A stretch of DNA of 64,000 nucleotides from Gremmenia infestans (Eukaryota > Ascomycota > Leotiomycetes > Helotiales > Hamatocanthoscyphaceae): assembly GCA_032629725.1 (NCBI GenBank), contig JAFEVB010000022.1, positions 1,302,001 through 1,366,000 of the forward strand. The letters run 5' to 3'. Each line of letters begins with the position of its first letter. Position 1 is the first letter of the stretch. Of this stretch, positions 32,219 through 44,101 are shown one piece after another. The notes beneath the pieces were generated by a model that was not told the DNA's origin, searched no databases, and saw only the letters and a list, made by a program, of their open reading frames with translations. The position numbers and the translations under genes are program-made.

Positions 32219-35200
32219 TCATGCTAGGAACCATCCACCCTGCTCCCACGCACCCGGCGTGTATAGGGCATTGTATCTGAGATGTCGAGTATTGATGCCT
32301 TGAAGTAGGAAGTCGAGTCTTTTGAAATCGATCGGTTTCAGAATCCATCCATCGAAACTAGATGGCACATCAGTACTGCAAACCCAAACCCGGGTTCTAT
32401 AGAGGCGGAAGTCACGTACCCGTTCTGCAAGTAATCAAATCTGTTGTCCTCTGTAAGAGTGGCAGAAACTGCAATAATCGGTAGCCTGGGGCGTTCTTTC
32501 AGGGTCTGCCCAGACTCCTTTTCCAAGGCCCGAATCATTTTTGTGCACTGTACTCCATCTATAAGCGGCATCTGGAAACAGTTAGAAACTTAACAAAGTG
32601 GAAATACTAGGACTCGTACCTGTAAGTCCATGAGTATGACATCGACTTTTTGAAGCTTCGAAACAAAGTGATCGTGGCATTCTTGGCCATCACACACAAC
32701 CACCACTTCGTGACCCAATCTGACCAAACGGCGAGTGAGCAACTTAGCGTTGATAGGATTGTCCTCCGCAATGAGCACCGACAGAGGCTCTTTAGGATCA
32801 GAATCATCCCGGCCCATTCTGGGGAAAGGAAAGTTCGGGCTCCCACTCGCGCCCGAGAGACTGCTGAAACCAGAACTTAACGTCCCAGGTGTCGTGGCAG
32901 TAGGGTGAGGCGGCTTTGGGAGTGGAATGATAATCTCCTGGTGTGGGATCGTGCTATCGTTTCTGCTGGTAATGTGTTTGCTTTTGAGGTCTGGAAGTGA
33001 TACCAATAGAGGTTCAGCCTGGGTATGAGTGCGGACTGATAATACCTCAAGCGCAGGAGGTTCACCTGATGACAGTGGTATATCATCGGGGGGAGAAGCG
33101 TGCTCGAAGGGCAATTCGATCCCGAAAATTGTGCCCTTTCCGAGCTCACTACGAACTCTGATCTGTCCATTCATATTGCGCACATATCGAGCAACGACAG
33201 CGAGGCCAAGACCCAGAGTTTTCATATCATCTCCCATGATCGGTGGTAGATTAGATGCAGTTACAGAGCGACCATCCTCGTCAATAATCTGTTCAAATTC
33301 CTGGAACAGGTCATCGAGCTGGGTTTCCGACATTCCAGCCCCGACGTCTTGGACGGTGATGTCTATCACCGAGATGGTTTCCTTAGTCTGGATGGGGCGG
33401 ATGTCCACCTTGATTCCTCCTGCTATAGAGTGTTGAAAAGCATTTGTGGTCAAATTTGACAGCACTTGATGTAGACGAGCCGCATCACCTTTGACCATCT
33501 TTGGTAAACCTTGATGTGTTGAGACCGTCAAATCGAGCCCCCTGCGCATTGCTTCTTTGCGAAAAGCAGTGATAGCATATGATACAGTGGCTCCGAGATC
33601 AAACGTTTCACCCTTTGAATTGACAGGACTATCTTCGGCCTTTGTAAGATTCAATAGATCATCAATGACATAGATCAAGGATCGTGATGCTTTGTGTGCT
33701 TTCTCTAGAAGTTCGCGAGTCGGATCTTCCATTTTGTCCTCCAGGGCCATTTCCAGATAATTGACAATTGCATTGAGTGGCGTCCGGACTTCGTGGGATG
33801 CATTGCTTATCAATAGACGCGTCATCCGACTATTTTGGCTTGCGGATTCCTTTTGCCTCCAGATTTCAATGAACCTACCATAGAGAAGGCTCAACACTCT
33901 GGCAGTCTCTAGCTGGTCATCAGTCCACTGCTTACTTCTGCCGAGGACAGTTTCAGTCCAGCGCTTAAAGCTAGCCCTGGGTTCAAGATACTCACTACCG
34001 GCGCGGACAATCTTCTCGTACGGATTGCCAGCCCATCTTATTTCTTTCAGCTGACCCTTCCGGAAGAAGACCAGAAAATCGTTTCCCCAGATACTCAATG
34101 GGATGATAAGTAGTCCTGATATCATATGAATTCCAGCGGCAAACTTAATATTAGGAAAGTCGACATTGATGTTCTGTGATGAAATTATTGTGGTGAAACG
34201 TCGAGATTGTAAGTGGGTGAGTATTGCTAGAGCTTCAGGGTACGGATCCAGCCTTCCAATTGCTCGAGCTTCGTCTTGAATGCTAAGGAGGCCGAATTCG
34301 GCGTCAAAGAGACGAAGTAGGTCAGCAGACGAGGCAGCAATAAATCCTGCAGGAGACTGCGTCGGTGGAGTCATGGCAGGTGGTTTTCGAGCTTTTATGC
34401 GCTGTATCATAAGCAGGCGCTCAAGGTTCGTTGCCGCGCACTCGCCAATGTTTCGACAAAGTTCTCGAGTTGGCAGTGGCACTCGAAGTCCATGCTCTCC
34501 ATACTGATGACAGGCGATCAAGCCCCAAAGCTCAGAATCAATGACGATGGATACCGACATAGAAGATCGGACACCCATATTGCCGAGATACTTTGAGCCC
34601 AACAAATTAGTATAGCACAAAGCCAAATATTAAGAGAGAGGTGAGAAGACGGCTTGCGAGAAGATTGGGAACCGGCTCGGGATCCGGCATATGAGCTCTT
34701 GTAACAGATCCTAGCCCCCCTTGAATATTATTTCAACGATTTTGTATCAAAATGAGCTTACCTTCAAATGGATGGGTGACATGGCACGTAAATATGAATG
34801 ACTGAGATCAAGCGGGACCGCGAAGTCAGTTGCATCGCGGCAGACCTATTGGACAAGTTAGAATATATGCTCTTAGTCTAGAATATCAGATTTTGAGACT
34901 CACCAATCTGGCTGTTTCTGCGTCACGATCGTGTAAAACACGAATTCGATTGGTTTTATATAAATCTCGAGCCTGCTTTGGAATATCTGACGCTGGAAAG
35001 TGAAGGCCTAATAAAGTATTAGGGCAGAAGTACCTGCAAATGCATGGTACGAGGTTGCTTGCCTCTAAACAAGTCATTACTCGCTTCTGGGTGGACAAGT
35101 TCAGCATCTGTACTTCCGTTCATCTGTTCGTCAAAGCGATACATCATCACCCGATGGAAGCTTGTAAGCTCCGAGATGATTCCTACTACAACATCAAGGA

Positions 35201-36295
35201 CTTGCTGTACAGTATTTGACGCAGCTAATTGCTGTTGTGCCTGTGTCATGGCATTGAAAATATCCATAGAAAAGGATGCCGTTTGTCCTTTCCATCGGGC
35301 CATTCTGAGGGCTTTTAAAGGTGTGCTCCCACTCGTGGTGCTTTTGAGCCTGTCCTCGGGAGAAACATCCATACCAAGAGATGCAAAAGGCGTCTTGGGC
35401 AGATTGGTTACACCTTCCGGATCTTTGAGGAAGGAACCATCTGCGTATTCTTCAAATTCACATATCACCAGACCTCCTAGGGCGAGCGCATGTATAGCAC
35501 CCCAGAGACGAATTCGAGACCCATCTGATGATATGATTGAAATGTTGAAGATATCAAGCTGGGTATCCTCATTCGGCTTGGCGGGGTGCTCCAGGGCATG
35601 TGTGACACGAATGACCATTTCCTCCCGATCGCCTGGCTCTATTATATCAAGGAAGGACCTCAAGCCGAAAAGCTCTTCAGGGCCGTAGCCCAAGATACTG
35701 CGACAATTCTCACTGCAGATACGACATTCGAAAACTTCGTCCGCATTGGACTTGAAAGCTACCAGCGCTCCGAAAGGTTGTATAGCTCCTGGTATGCGGA
35801 TTGGTTCATCCTCGCATCGATGGAACGTGGACTTTGTTTCTTCCCCCGTCACACCTGGCAACACGCCTGGCGGACCTGACTGTGATGGGACAATCTGATT
35901 CCTCTCAGTGACCAGCCGCGCATTTCCGTCATCTGTTATGGAAGGCCCGTTATCTGGAGGCGGCGGGGTTGCCACGCTTCGGGGAGTGCTTGGAGGTGTC
36001 GGGAGGCGGGGTGGAGGAGCTGGAGCTGCTACATAGACGTCGTCTCTCCGCTTTGACCGAGTCCTCAAATCAGCTGTTTGTCCACCTTGCAAAAAAATCC
36101 CGCCTCGTTCCAACTCACGGATGTTCCAGGCTGGGCATCAGCGCCAGATCTAAGAGCATCGTCTCCATTTTCCCAAGTCCCTTCTACTGTCTTGTTTACC
36201 AGATTGCGGATGGGAAAGACACGCTCAATGGTGAATTCGCTGGCGGGAAGGAAGACCACAGGAGGTTTGGAGTCCTGGACATCTGGAACGGACAT
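32219..36295 (-). CDS. fphA: fungal phytochrome (hybrid histidine kinase, group VIII)
   Basis: Seven exons: 36119-36295, 35063-36050, 34904-35007, 34762-34845, 32620-34590, 32420-32571 and 32219-32357, for 1204 residues. Domains in order: a low-complexity N-terminus; a PAS-type bilin domain with CEDEPIRIPGAIQPFG, whose Cys (about 138) is the expected bilin attachment site; GAF (VVGIISELTSFHRVMMYRFD, then LHFPASDIPKQARDLY); PHY; a histidine kinase with the H-box NASHEVRTPLNAIVNYLE (His about 717) and GLGLAVVARYV in the ATP lid; and a C-terminal receiver with IAEDNPINAKLL and ILMDLQMP (phospho-Asp about 1106). The second intron uses a GC..AG border. All junctions restore family sequence. Red/far-red sensor linking light to development and stress signalling. 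Confidence 0.95.
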
Positions 36296-37689
36296 CTCGG
36301 GTCATATTCGTCGGTCAAACAGACAGACGATGGAGGGAGGTTCTCTTCTACTTTGCTTGCATGGCCAGGTAGGTGGCAGATGAAAGAGAGTGCCTAGTGA
36401 TGGAATATGAATGCAGATACAAATGCAAATGCCCAAAATGGCAGAATCCTTGTCGGGATGTGGCAAACAGAGCTTTCTCGGGGTCCTTAGACGATCGATC
36501 TGATCGATCGAGTACAGCAGTAGCTTTGGGAAAATATAGCCCCGCCCCGCCCCGCGCCTGTTGCTCTGATAACGACCCGTACTGTACCGAATTATCTGCA
36601 GGCAAGCTTTCCCATTGGTCCAAATGAAGCGCAGTAAAGTACTTCCGTACCGTAGCCGATAGTAAGCACAAAGTAACAACTTACAAGTAACATACGGAGA
36701 CAGCTCCGACCCAAGTTACTGTAGACCGGAGGAAAAGGTAGATGGATGTGTCACGAATGAAGTGTCGTGGATGCATGCATACATACTTTCCGACTATCTT
36801 ATCCTATCCGAGCCTATGTAGCCCTAGCCCAGCCGAGCCTCGTCTCAAGCACGTGATAGTTTCCTATAAAATCCCTCCAAGTCGCAGCTGCTCTTCCAAC
36901 CTCCTACCTATCGTGCAGTACTGGCAGGAAGACATCGTCAAGAGACAGAAGTCTGCGCTCTCGCCGAGTGTGCACAACCCTCGTAAAGCTGCATTGTTAA
37001 ACAGCCACATGTGCATATGCATGCATGTTTTCTTTGGTTTCACATGGGGTTCCTTGAGCTATGCCGCACGCCTCAGCTGATTAGACTCTAAAGCTACTCC
37101 CAAAGGCTGACACAAGCTTAGTAAGCTTTGATTGGCCGTGAGAAATGTTTCTATGGAGCGAAAACCCCCTTTGGTATTATGATCGCCGATGCAGTTCTTA
37201 TGTCATCAATGTTTTGGGAGTAATGATCCCAGACTTTTATATTTAACAACGATATGCATGGAACTATTCATGTCTTAGGAAACAATTTTCAGAGATACTT
37301 TTTAATTTATAAGGATTTTATTTTTTCATTATTGGTAATGAAAAAATTATTAATGTGAGAAACAGCTTAAATAGCTTTAAGCTGTTAGTACAGATGTGTT
37401 GATTGTTCTTCATCTTCAATTGTTCATATTCAACCGTTTAGAACAAATATCTTTCGATCTTACTCTTAACATACATATAACATCCTTCCAAAGGAGAGTC
37501 TTCTCCGCCTGTAATACCTTAGCGCTCCAGCCATTATCTAGAATTTTTTGAACCTGTGCCTCGGAGACGAAAGGACCATATACTTTACATCAATTTTGCA
37601 CACTTCACACTGCACTGATACGGTCAACATTCTTTGTCATCGGTGCTACAGCCTAGATCGGCCAAGCATTGTGCCGCTAAGAAAGCCCA
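36296..37689. other. phytochrome upstream region and intergenic DNA
   Basis: No gene is supported in 1.4 kb. The right part, from about 37.1 kb, is clearly AT-rich. The left part is presumably the promoter and 5' leader of the phytochrome gene. Confidence 0.45.
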
Positions 37690-38433
37690 ACCTGCCCTCC
37701 CCCCTGCGGGATGAAGACTGGAAGCAATCCTCATCCTTGGCAGCATTGAGAACGCAGAGCCTATCGATTTTTATCTAATCATGTCAGTCCTAGTCGTCTC
37801 GAAGCTGCAAAGAGCGCTAGTGTGCCGGTCCTAAAGCTCAAGTTCATTCAGTGTTCTGACCATTGGATTCATGGGAGCACTAATGAACCACTCAATGGTG
37901 TGACTCCAGTAGGTATGTCGAATTCTCCTACTGCTACTCGTGCTCAGCTGACTTCATGGTGTCCCAATCTTGAGCGCCAAGTTCTTGCTTTATCCCATGT
38001 TCTTAATGTTGTGGTAATACGTTCAGCGCGTTCTAGCGCTGTGAGCTTTGGTCACTCCCCGCGGATACATTTGATGGCGACTTTTAAGCGACTTTACGAC
38101 CAGGAGTCATTCAAATTGATAAGATATCCTCCGCAGCAATTCAAAGCTTCCCATTGTCTCAGAGTCCGGCGCAAACTCCGTATTTGATATATTGACGAGT
38201 CAAAAGAGTATGTCATACATCCTGAGATTAGCAGCGATTTAAATCGGTTTCAAGGGAATAGTTGATTTGGCTGGGTCCGGGGATGACATTTTCGGGTAGA
38301 CTATTAATCCTACCTCTAATAGATGCTTGAGGAGAAGCAAATTCTAGGCTATGAACCGAAGAGACTCATTAATGTCCAGAACACGGATGTCTTTGCAGAC
38401 TTTGCAGAGGCGTTTATTGCTACGAACTTGTAG
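37690..38433 (+). pseudogene. NAD(P)-dependent epimerase/short-chain-dehydrogenase-like pseudogene
   Basis: An open stretch at about 37775-38187 reads SRLEAAKSASVPVLKLKFIQ, then CSDHWIHGSTNEPLNGVTPVG and CPNLERQVLALSHVLNVVVI followed by RSARSS. This pattern resembles the extended-SDR/epimerase region where a Ser-Gly-Val/Trp-His-Gly block, a long Pro-Val-Gly segment and a VVVLRPG..YG block follow each other. The YxxxK-type active site and the N-terminal Rossmann glycine motif are not visible. A separate frame ending at TAG 38431 reads ILGYEPKRLINVQNTDVFAD, like the C-terminus of such proteins. The intervening sequence carries stops. I read it as a decayed gene; the assignment is by eye only. 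Confidence 0.45.
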
Positions 38434-38527
38434 ACAGATTATTGGCAAGTTGACAATTTTAGCACTGGAAGCTATTGAAAACAAAGCATTCATCAGGTCC
38501 TATCATTCATACTGTTGCTTCACTATC

Positions 38528-39526
38528 TCAGCCCTCCAACGAATACCCCCCCGAATGAGTCCCCATCTTCACCAACCGCTCCCTCATCCCCTCCGCCCTC
38601 ACCCTCTCCTCCCCCTCAAGTCCACTCAAATCAACCTCCTGCACCCAGTCCCCAATCCCATGCTGCAACACATTCCTCGCCCTCAGCGTACTCCCCCGTA
38701 CATGTCCCATACTGCCATGCAACGTCATCCTCTCCGTCCCACTCTCATACACCCCCCGATGCAGAATATTATTATTATAGAATACCACATCGCCCGCCTT
38801 CATCTTGACTCGAATCTCACCCGGCAATCCCTTTTCCCACGGCCCCGCATCCCTTTCAACCTGCGTACGAGCCCTCGCATGAGACCCCGGCACAACAACC
38901 AAACTCTCATCATCCCACAACGCCAGATTCCACTGCGCATGCCACGCCTCCTTCCCCAACCTAGCCATCTCCTCCTCCGCCGTCGCGCTCGCCGGTATAT
39001 CGTCCCGATGCCACACCAACTCAAAGTCCCTATCCGGCCTCACCAGCAGATTAAACAGCTCCAGCACCAAATCCTCATCTTGGCACTGTAGCAGCTCTTT
39101 CACAACGTCGATGACCGCGGACGAGAAATAGGCTTTGATGAATGTGGCCGAGGTGGGGAGCGAAGGGTGCATTAGAAATTGCACTCCCCAGATACCGCTT
39201 GCTGCAGGGTTGGTGCCGGGCGCGATGGGCCAGGGTGGGAATTGCTTAGGCAGGGTACGGACGTAGGGCCAGTTGCCGGAGCGGGCGAGCGTGATGGTTT
39301 GAGAGGCTGCTGCACGGCTGTGAGGCAGGCATGAATAAGTTAGCTTCTATTAGAAAAAAAATCAAAGTGAGGTAACGCAGGAATATATAAATTGGTAGTA
39401 CATGTGCTGGTTTAAGTCAGGTATCGTGTTCACTTACAGGGTGGTTATTTGCTCGGGGGTGAGCAGGGATGGGATGAGGACAAATCCATCCCGTTCGAGG
39501 TTTTCCAGATGACTTGACTTGGACAT
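38528..39526 (-). CDS. phytanoyl-CoA dioxygenase (PhyH)-like Fe(II)/2-oxoglutarate oxygenase
   Basis: Two exons: 39438-39526 and 38528-39317, with a 120-nt GTAAGT..CAG intron; 292 residues. It begins MSKSSHLENLERDGFVLIPS and LLTPEQITTLRAAA, the usual PhyH start in which the protein opens with a helix and the (E/D)GFV(V/L)(I/L) strand. Metal ligands are the WHRDD motif (His-x-Asp) and the C-terminal His in NNNILHRGVYESG, followed by an Arg in MTLHGSMG-flanking sequence for 2-oxoglutarate. Fungal members act in small-molecule hydroxylation or detoxification. The substrate cannot be told from sequence. It sits alone between the pseudogene at 38.4 kb and the alpha-galactosidase, with no clear biosynthetic cluster. 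Confidence 0.85.
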
Positions 39527-40105
39527 TTTGTCTTGTTTTCTGTAGATATAACTCGTTTTGTAGATTGTACAATTCGTTGTAAAAACAGGTTATGAGATTG
39601 CTATGTTTGCAAGCACCAAGCTGAGAGGCCGACCAAAAGGAAAGGGCAAATACAACTTGCGTAGTTATCTTGATTGTTATGTGAATATATATATGTGAAT
39701 GTTAGCGGTTTCACTTATATATGGGTTGTCCAGTTCTTCTCAGCCTCTTTGGGGGTATACTGTGAGATCGTCAGGTGACTGGATGTCAAAGCAATGTTGC
39801 CAAAGAAGAGCTTGAGGTGAATTCGTTACGATGGCACGGTAGTAATGTAACGTAGCAGGTATACGCGGCATTGAATACCAGTCAGTATTGCCAAGGCGTA
39901 AATATGATTGGCTAGCAAGTGGTGCCATGTGGGTTTTGATATTGCAGCTCAGAAGTGGGGAGGGGAGGGGCGATCCTGTTCCGAATCACCCATCACGTGG
40001 TCCTTGAAAGATCGATACACTTGCTTCTATCACAATGTCACTACCGGGGTAAGCAAGTATGGTAAAGCTTGTGTAGGTAGTTCATTTCATGTAAAAGGTG
40101 TACCC
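39527..40105. other. intergenic: PhyH-like promoter and alpha-galactosidase 3' flank
   Basis: Nearly 580 bases with no supported gene. The frames are short and compositional. Confidence 0.5.
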
Positions 40106-41907
40106 CTATAACTTGTGCTTGGCTCCCATTATTGTGATGCCACTTGGCAGACCCAACACCTGACTATTTGCTTCGTAAAGACACTGGGAGGTCACCACCT
40201 CCTCATGTTCTGTCTCAGTGAGACAGTCATTCGAGCTTCGACTCTTTAGATTGCCAGAATACAGGTAATCCCATTTCTGGCTTACTTTCCCATTGCATGA
40301 CGCTAGATCAACTCTTCCGTGACCCGAATCTTCAAGGCACTTGTTTGTGTCGGAGAGGGGTTTGAGGGTACTGTCCGGTCCAGTTTGCCAAGTTTGCCCG
40401 TCATCGGCCGTAGCATTTCCCCAGCTGAGATCCCCTTTGGAAGCTGTAAGCGTGGTCAGGGAATAAGTGTTGAAAATCATCCCTGTGGGAATGCTGTCAC
40501 AAGATCCACGCTCTGCAGAAATCCTGAAAACTGCGGTGCCATGAGAAGGTACATTATTTGCAGTGACTTGCTTCCTTTCAAAAGCCGATACTCCCGTCCA
40601 GAGATCTTTGACAAAAGCGGCCGAAACGGTGGGAATTCCAATCCTGTGGAAAGAAAAGCTTTGGCTGCTAGTATTTTCACCTCGATTAATGACCGTGAGC
40701 AGTCGATCTCCATTGACAAGATCCTTCGTCAACACGTCCCATGTCCCATCTTGGCTCACCAAAGTGCTCTGTAATGCAAGAGGGTCCTGATTAGCTGTAA
40801 TTAGGTCCTTATTTGTGAGATATTCGATCTCTTCGGCGCTGAATCCCGGGATCCATGCACTGATTATAAGTGGTGCAGAAAAGCTCGACCAAATTGCAAA
40901 ATGAGACCGTTTTTCGTCCAAAGTGAGGTCGAAATGGTCAACATCAAGAAAGTCCTAGCAAGAAGAATCAGAGCCAGAACGTAATATTCTAGAAATTGCA
41001 GTTTTGGGCAGTTTTTCCGAAAGAGAAAAAGCGGATTCCCAACTTCATAGTACACCTAGGGGGCCATAATTTTATAGAAACCTTAGTACTTACGGGATCG
41101 TTGTAGTACCCAGGCTTCTGATATCTGGCCAAGCGGACTTCTTGACCATAATTGAACATTATGCTGTCCCATCCAGTTATGTTGGGCCAGTACAATGTGG
41201 AATTGAAGACCAATGTATCTCGCGAATGTCTTGCCAACTGCCCATATTCAGGAACCCATCCCATGACGCTGTACCAATCGGTCAAATTGCTAGCTTCAGC
41301 AAAGTATGCTGGTGCGGATTCGGAAAACACCATGGGCTTGGTCATTTTGCTCAAAATACTGTGCCAATTACCGTAGACTCCTTTGTACTCTGCTTCCGTC
41401 CCGGTTGGCATATTACACCCATCCAGTTTGAGGTATTCAAAACCCCAAGAAGCAAAAGTACTCGCATCCAGTTCCTCGTAGCCATAAGCCCCCGGATAGC
41501 CACCACAACTTTTGTTTCCAGCATCTGTGTATATTCCAGATGTGAAACCGAGGCTCTTTAGATAGCTTGTCAGCCAAGGAAGGCCATTCGGGAATTTCTC
41601 CGAGTTCCACACCATTGACCCGTTGGCAGCTCGATCGAAGTTACTCCAGCAGTCATCGATATTGATGCGATTGTACCCAGCAGCAAGTAATCCATTCTCG
41701 ACCATTGAATGGGCAGTGTCGATGAAGATTGATTCATTCAGGCCGCACATAAAAGCAGACCAGTTGTTGAACCCTTTCAAACTGTTAGTATAGTCTCCAA
41801 AAATGGGAGGAGTTCTTGCCCATAGGTGGGGTTGGCTGAAGCACAGAGAATGAAGGTGTTACTGCCACCGCCAATACCGACAGATACTTCAAGAATTGAG
41901 CGACCAT
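40106..41907 (-). CDS. secreted GH27 alpha-galactosidase with C-terminal ricin-like domain
   Basis: Three exons: 41820-41907, 41094-41773 and 40106-40954; introns of 46 nt (GC..AG) and 139 nt (GT..AG); 538 residues. Signal peptide MVAQFLKYLSVLAVAVTPSFS. GH27 signatures: TPPMGFNNWSAFMCGLNESI, INIDDCW, YLKLDGCN (catalytic nucleophile Asp), an ARHSRDTLVF region with the probable acid/base Asp, YNDPDFLDVDHFDLTLDEKR and SAPLIISAWIP. The first intron must begin GC to restore the PPMGFNNW motif. The C-terminal 130 residues (NKCLEDSGHGRVDLASCNGK, SQKWDYLYSGNLKSR) look like a ricin-type beta-trefoil with a QxW motif, as in fungal AglD-type enzymes. It releases alpha-linked galactose from oligosaccharides and galactomannans outside the cell. 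Confidence 0.93.
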
Positions 41908-43040
41908 GATTGCTGGGTGTTAGGACTCGAGTCTGACGGTAGGAAAGAAGGATTTAGGAATGCTTGTGGGATTATCTGAGAGGCCTAGTTGACGACTGGT
42001 CTGAAGGAAAACTCCAATATTTTGGAATTTGATAGCCATGATATCCTGATACTTATTAGAATCTAATGCTACGTTGATACGGGTTGACCGTCCTCGTTAA
42101 GCAGATTGGAAGCCATCAAATCATTGTCCGAACCCGGTAACACGACATCATTCCCCGCCTTTGCTACAGGTACGTCTATCCTTTCGACACGGAACGGTTC
42201 CAGCGGGGTTGAAATCGCCCAAGGTATCGTTGAAACGTTACGATTCATGTGCGGGTCCAGTCCAAATGCTGGAGCTCTACACGTAGATCTATCGGTAGGT
42301 ATCAATACGACAACCGGCGCGGTCATCATCATGTAGAAGAAGAGTGGGCGACGCGGTGAACGATAATTGTTGATGTTTCCTGGCGCGCCAAGACATCGAC
42401 ATCACGTGTACTTTCGTCCGATCTTAGTAATCTTAGTCAGCGATTCCCTTATAGGAAACGCAATCCTATAATTATGCGGTCTTTACTCTTCCGAATCGAG
42501 AACATAGCATCAACGTCTGCGGAACTTGACTTCACCATTAACAGGCCACGATTACTAAGATACATAATCTAGGCCCGCTGGGTTGCAAAATATATATTGC
42601 CAGACACTCCAATTCAGGCGTGGACGAAAAATCGTTTGCTAGATGGACGAAAGCTCGTCCATCAAATGCAGCCTAAGTGCACAAGATCTTCTATCTTTTC
42701 GAACGCATAGCTCTGCCCATTATCTAATCACTTACGAGCAAGGCTATAGTGGGATAAATGATTCAAGATACTGATTTTTTTGCTCAAAATGAGTTCTTCT
42801 ACTTTCCGAAGTTGCGAGGAAGAGAATGTTCGATTCAGTCACCCGGAGCATCGTCAAAAGAGTGAATTCAATGGCTATATTCCTTCCACCATACATGTAA
42901 CTCATCAATTCAAGTCTCACAACTCAATCGATGAATGGGACGACTAGTCAAGCGGCTCAACTGCAGACACATATCACTTTTCACTTTCATACATCGTCAC
43001 ACTTTCTTCTTTGCTGTAGAGGGTATAAAATTATATCTAT
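41908..43040. other. intergenic: alpha-galactosidase promoter
   Basis: 1.1 kb. Two mutually antisense open frames at 42069-42336 are of similar length and neither resembles a family, so I do not call a gene. The remainder is presumably the promoter of the alpha-galactosidase gene and the 3' UTR of the next gene. Confidence 0.4.
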
Positions 43041-44101
43041 CTATTTCTTACTATCCCTTTCCTTGCACAGATCAGTGTAGAAATCCAGTCCAGCATCTTG
43101 TCTAATAGTCCCATACATCGAACTGCTATCCAACGGCCTCCCACCCAGCTTCTTCCCAAACTCAGCCGCTTTCCCCATATTCTCCAACGCCACCTCCGAA
43201 ACTTGCAACCTCATTCCTGCAGTTTTTGCGCAATTCAACGCGTGTCTAGCATCCTTCATCGAAAGCTCAACGTCAAAGCCAGCCTTTCCATCCGGAGCCG
43301 GCGCATATGCTCCCGTCGTCAGTCTCTTGCTATAACTCTCTAGGACCGGTCCAAACATATTGCCAATCATGCTTTCCATAATTTCGGATCCCAGACCAGT
43401 CTTTTCGGCAAACACGTGAGCCTCCGAGATCACCTCCATGAAGGAGACGACACAGATGTTGCCTGCGATCTTAAGCATACTAGATTTGGAGACGTCGGTG
43501 CCCATAGCTATTACGGAACGACCCATGACATCCTTTAGGTATGGAGCAATCTTCTCCTGAGCTGATGCGGGACCGGCGGTGACGAAAATGAGCTTTCCTG
43601 CTTCAGCCATAGGTGAGGCTCCAAAGACGGGTGCTTTGGGAACGTTAGCAGGTGAGCGATGGAGGATAAAGGTAACTTACCAGCTACAAACTCTCCTCCT
43701 GCGTCTGAGATGAGCTTCGCAATCTTGACAGAGGTGTCTGGATGCACAGTCGAGCAGTCTACGTAGATCTTTCCCTTTATATCCCCCGAGGCAATAATTT
43801 CCTTTGCTGTTGCTTCAAGAACGGCATCATTGCTCACCTAATCCCCGAATCAATAAATTTCCTATTCCTAGCAAAGGGTTTCGCTTACGCAAGAGAAGAT
43901 TATGCTACTCTTCTTGGCCACTTCAGTCACAGTCTCAACAGGGATACCTCCCAACTCTTTCACAGGCTCTCCTCGTGACAGCGTTCGGTTCGTGTATATC
44001 AGAGCGGGTGCTGAGATGGAAGTAATATATTTTTGAAGGTTCTTGGCCATGCCAATACCCATAGAACCGAGTCCGATCCAGCCGACTTGAATTTCTGCCA
44101 T
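43041..44101 (-). CDS. 3-hydroxyisobutyrate dehydrogenase-like (6-phosphogluconate dehydrogenase NAD-binding) protein
   Basis: Three exons: 43889-44101, 43681-43837 and 43041-43633, with introns of 51 and 47 nt; 320 residues. The NAD-binding start is VGWIGLGSMGIGMAKNLQKY (GxGxxG). Then come YVDCSTVHPD (the substrate-binding DxSTxxP motif), FVAAPVFGASPMAEAGKLIF and KIAGNICVVSFMEVISEAHV, holding the conserved catalytic Lys in LKIAGN. The fold and length fit the beta-hydroxyacid dehydrogenase family (3-hydroxyisobutyrate, tartronate semialdehyde and glyoxylate reductases). Which substrate it uses cannot be decided here. There is no clear mitochondrial targeting peptide, so it is probably cytosolic or peroxisomal rather than the canonical valine pathway enzyme. 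Confidence 0.9.

Noticed and set aside
38351..39091. A 246-codon plus-strand frame
   Set aside because: It is antisense to the PhyH-like exon, and its Pro/Arg/His-rich translation is a shadow of that gene.
42069..42336. Two opposed frames of about 76 and 87 codons
   Set aside because: They overlap antisense to each other and neither resembles a protein family; no evidence to choose.
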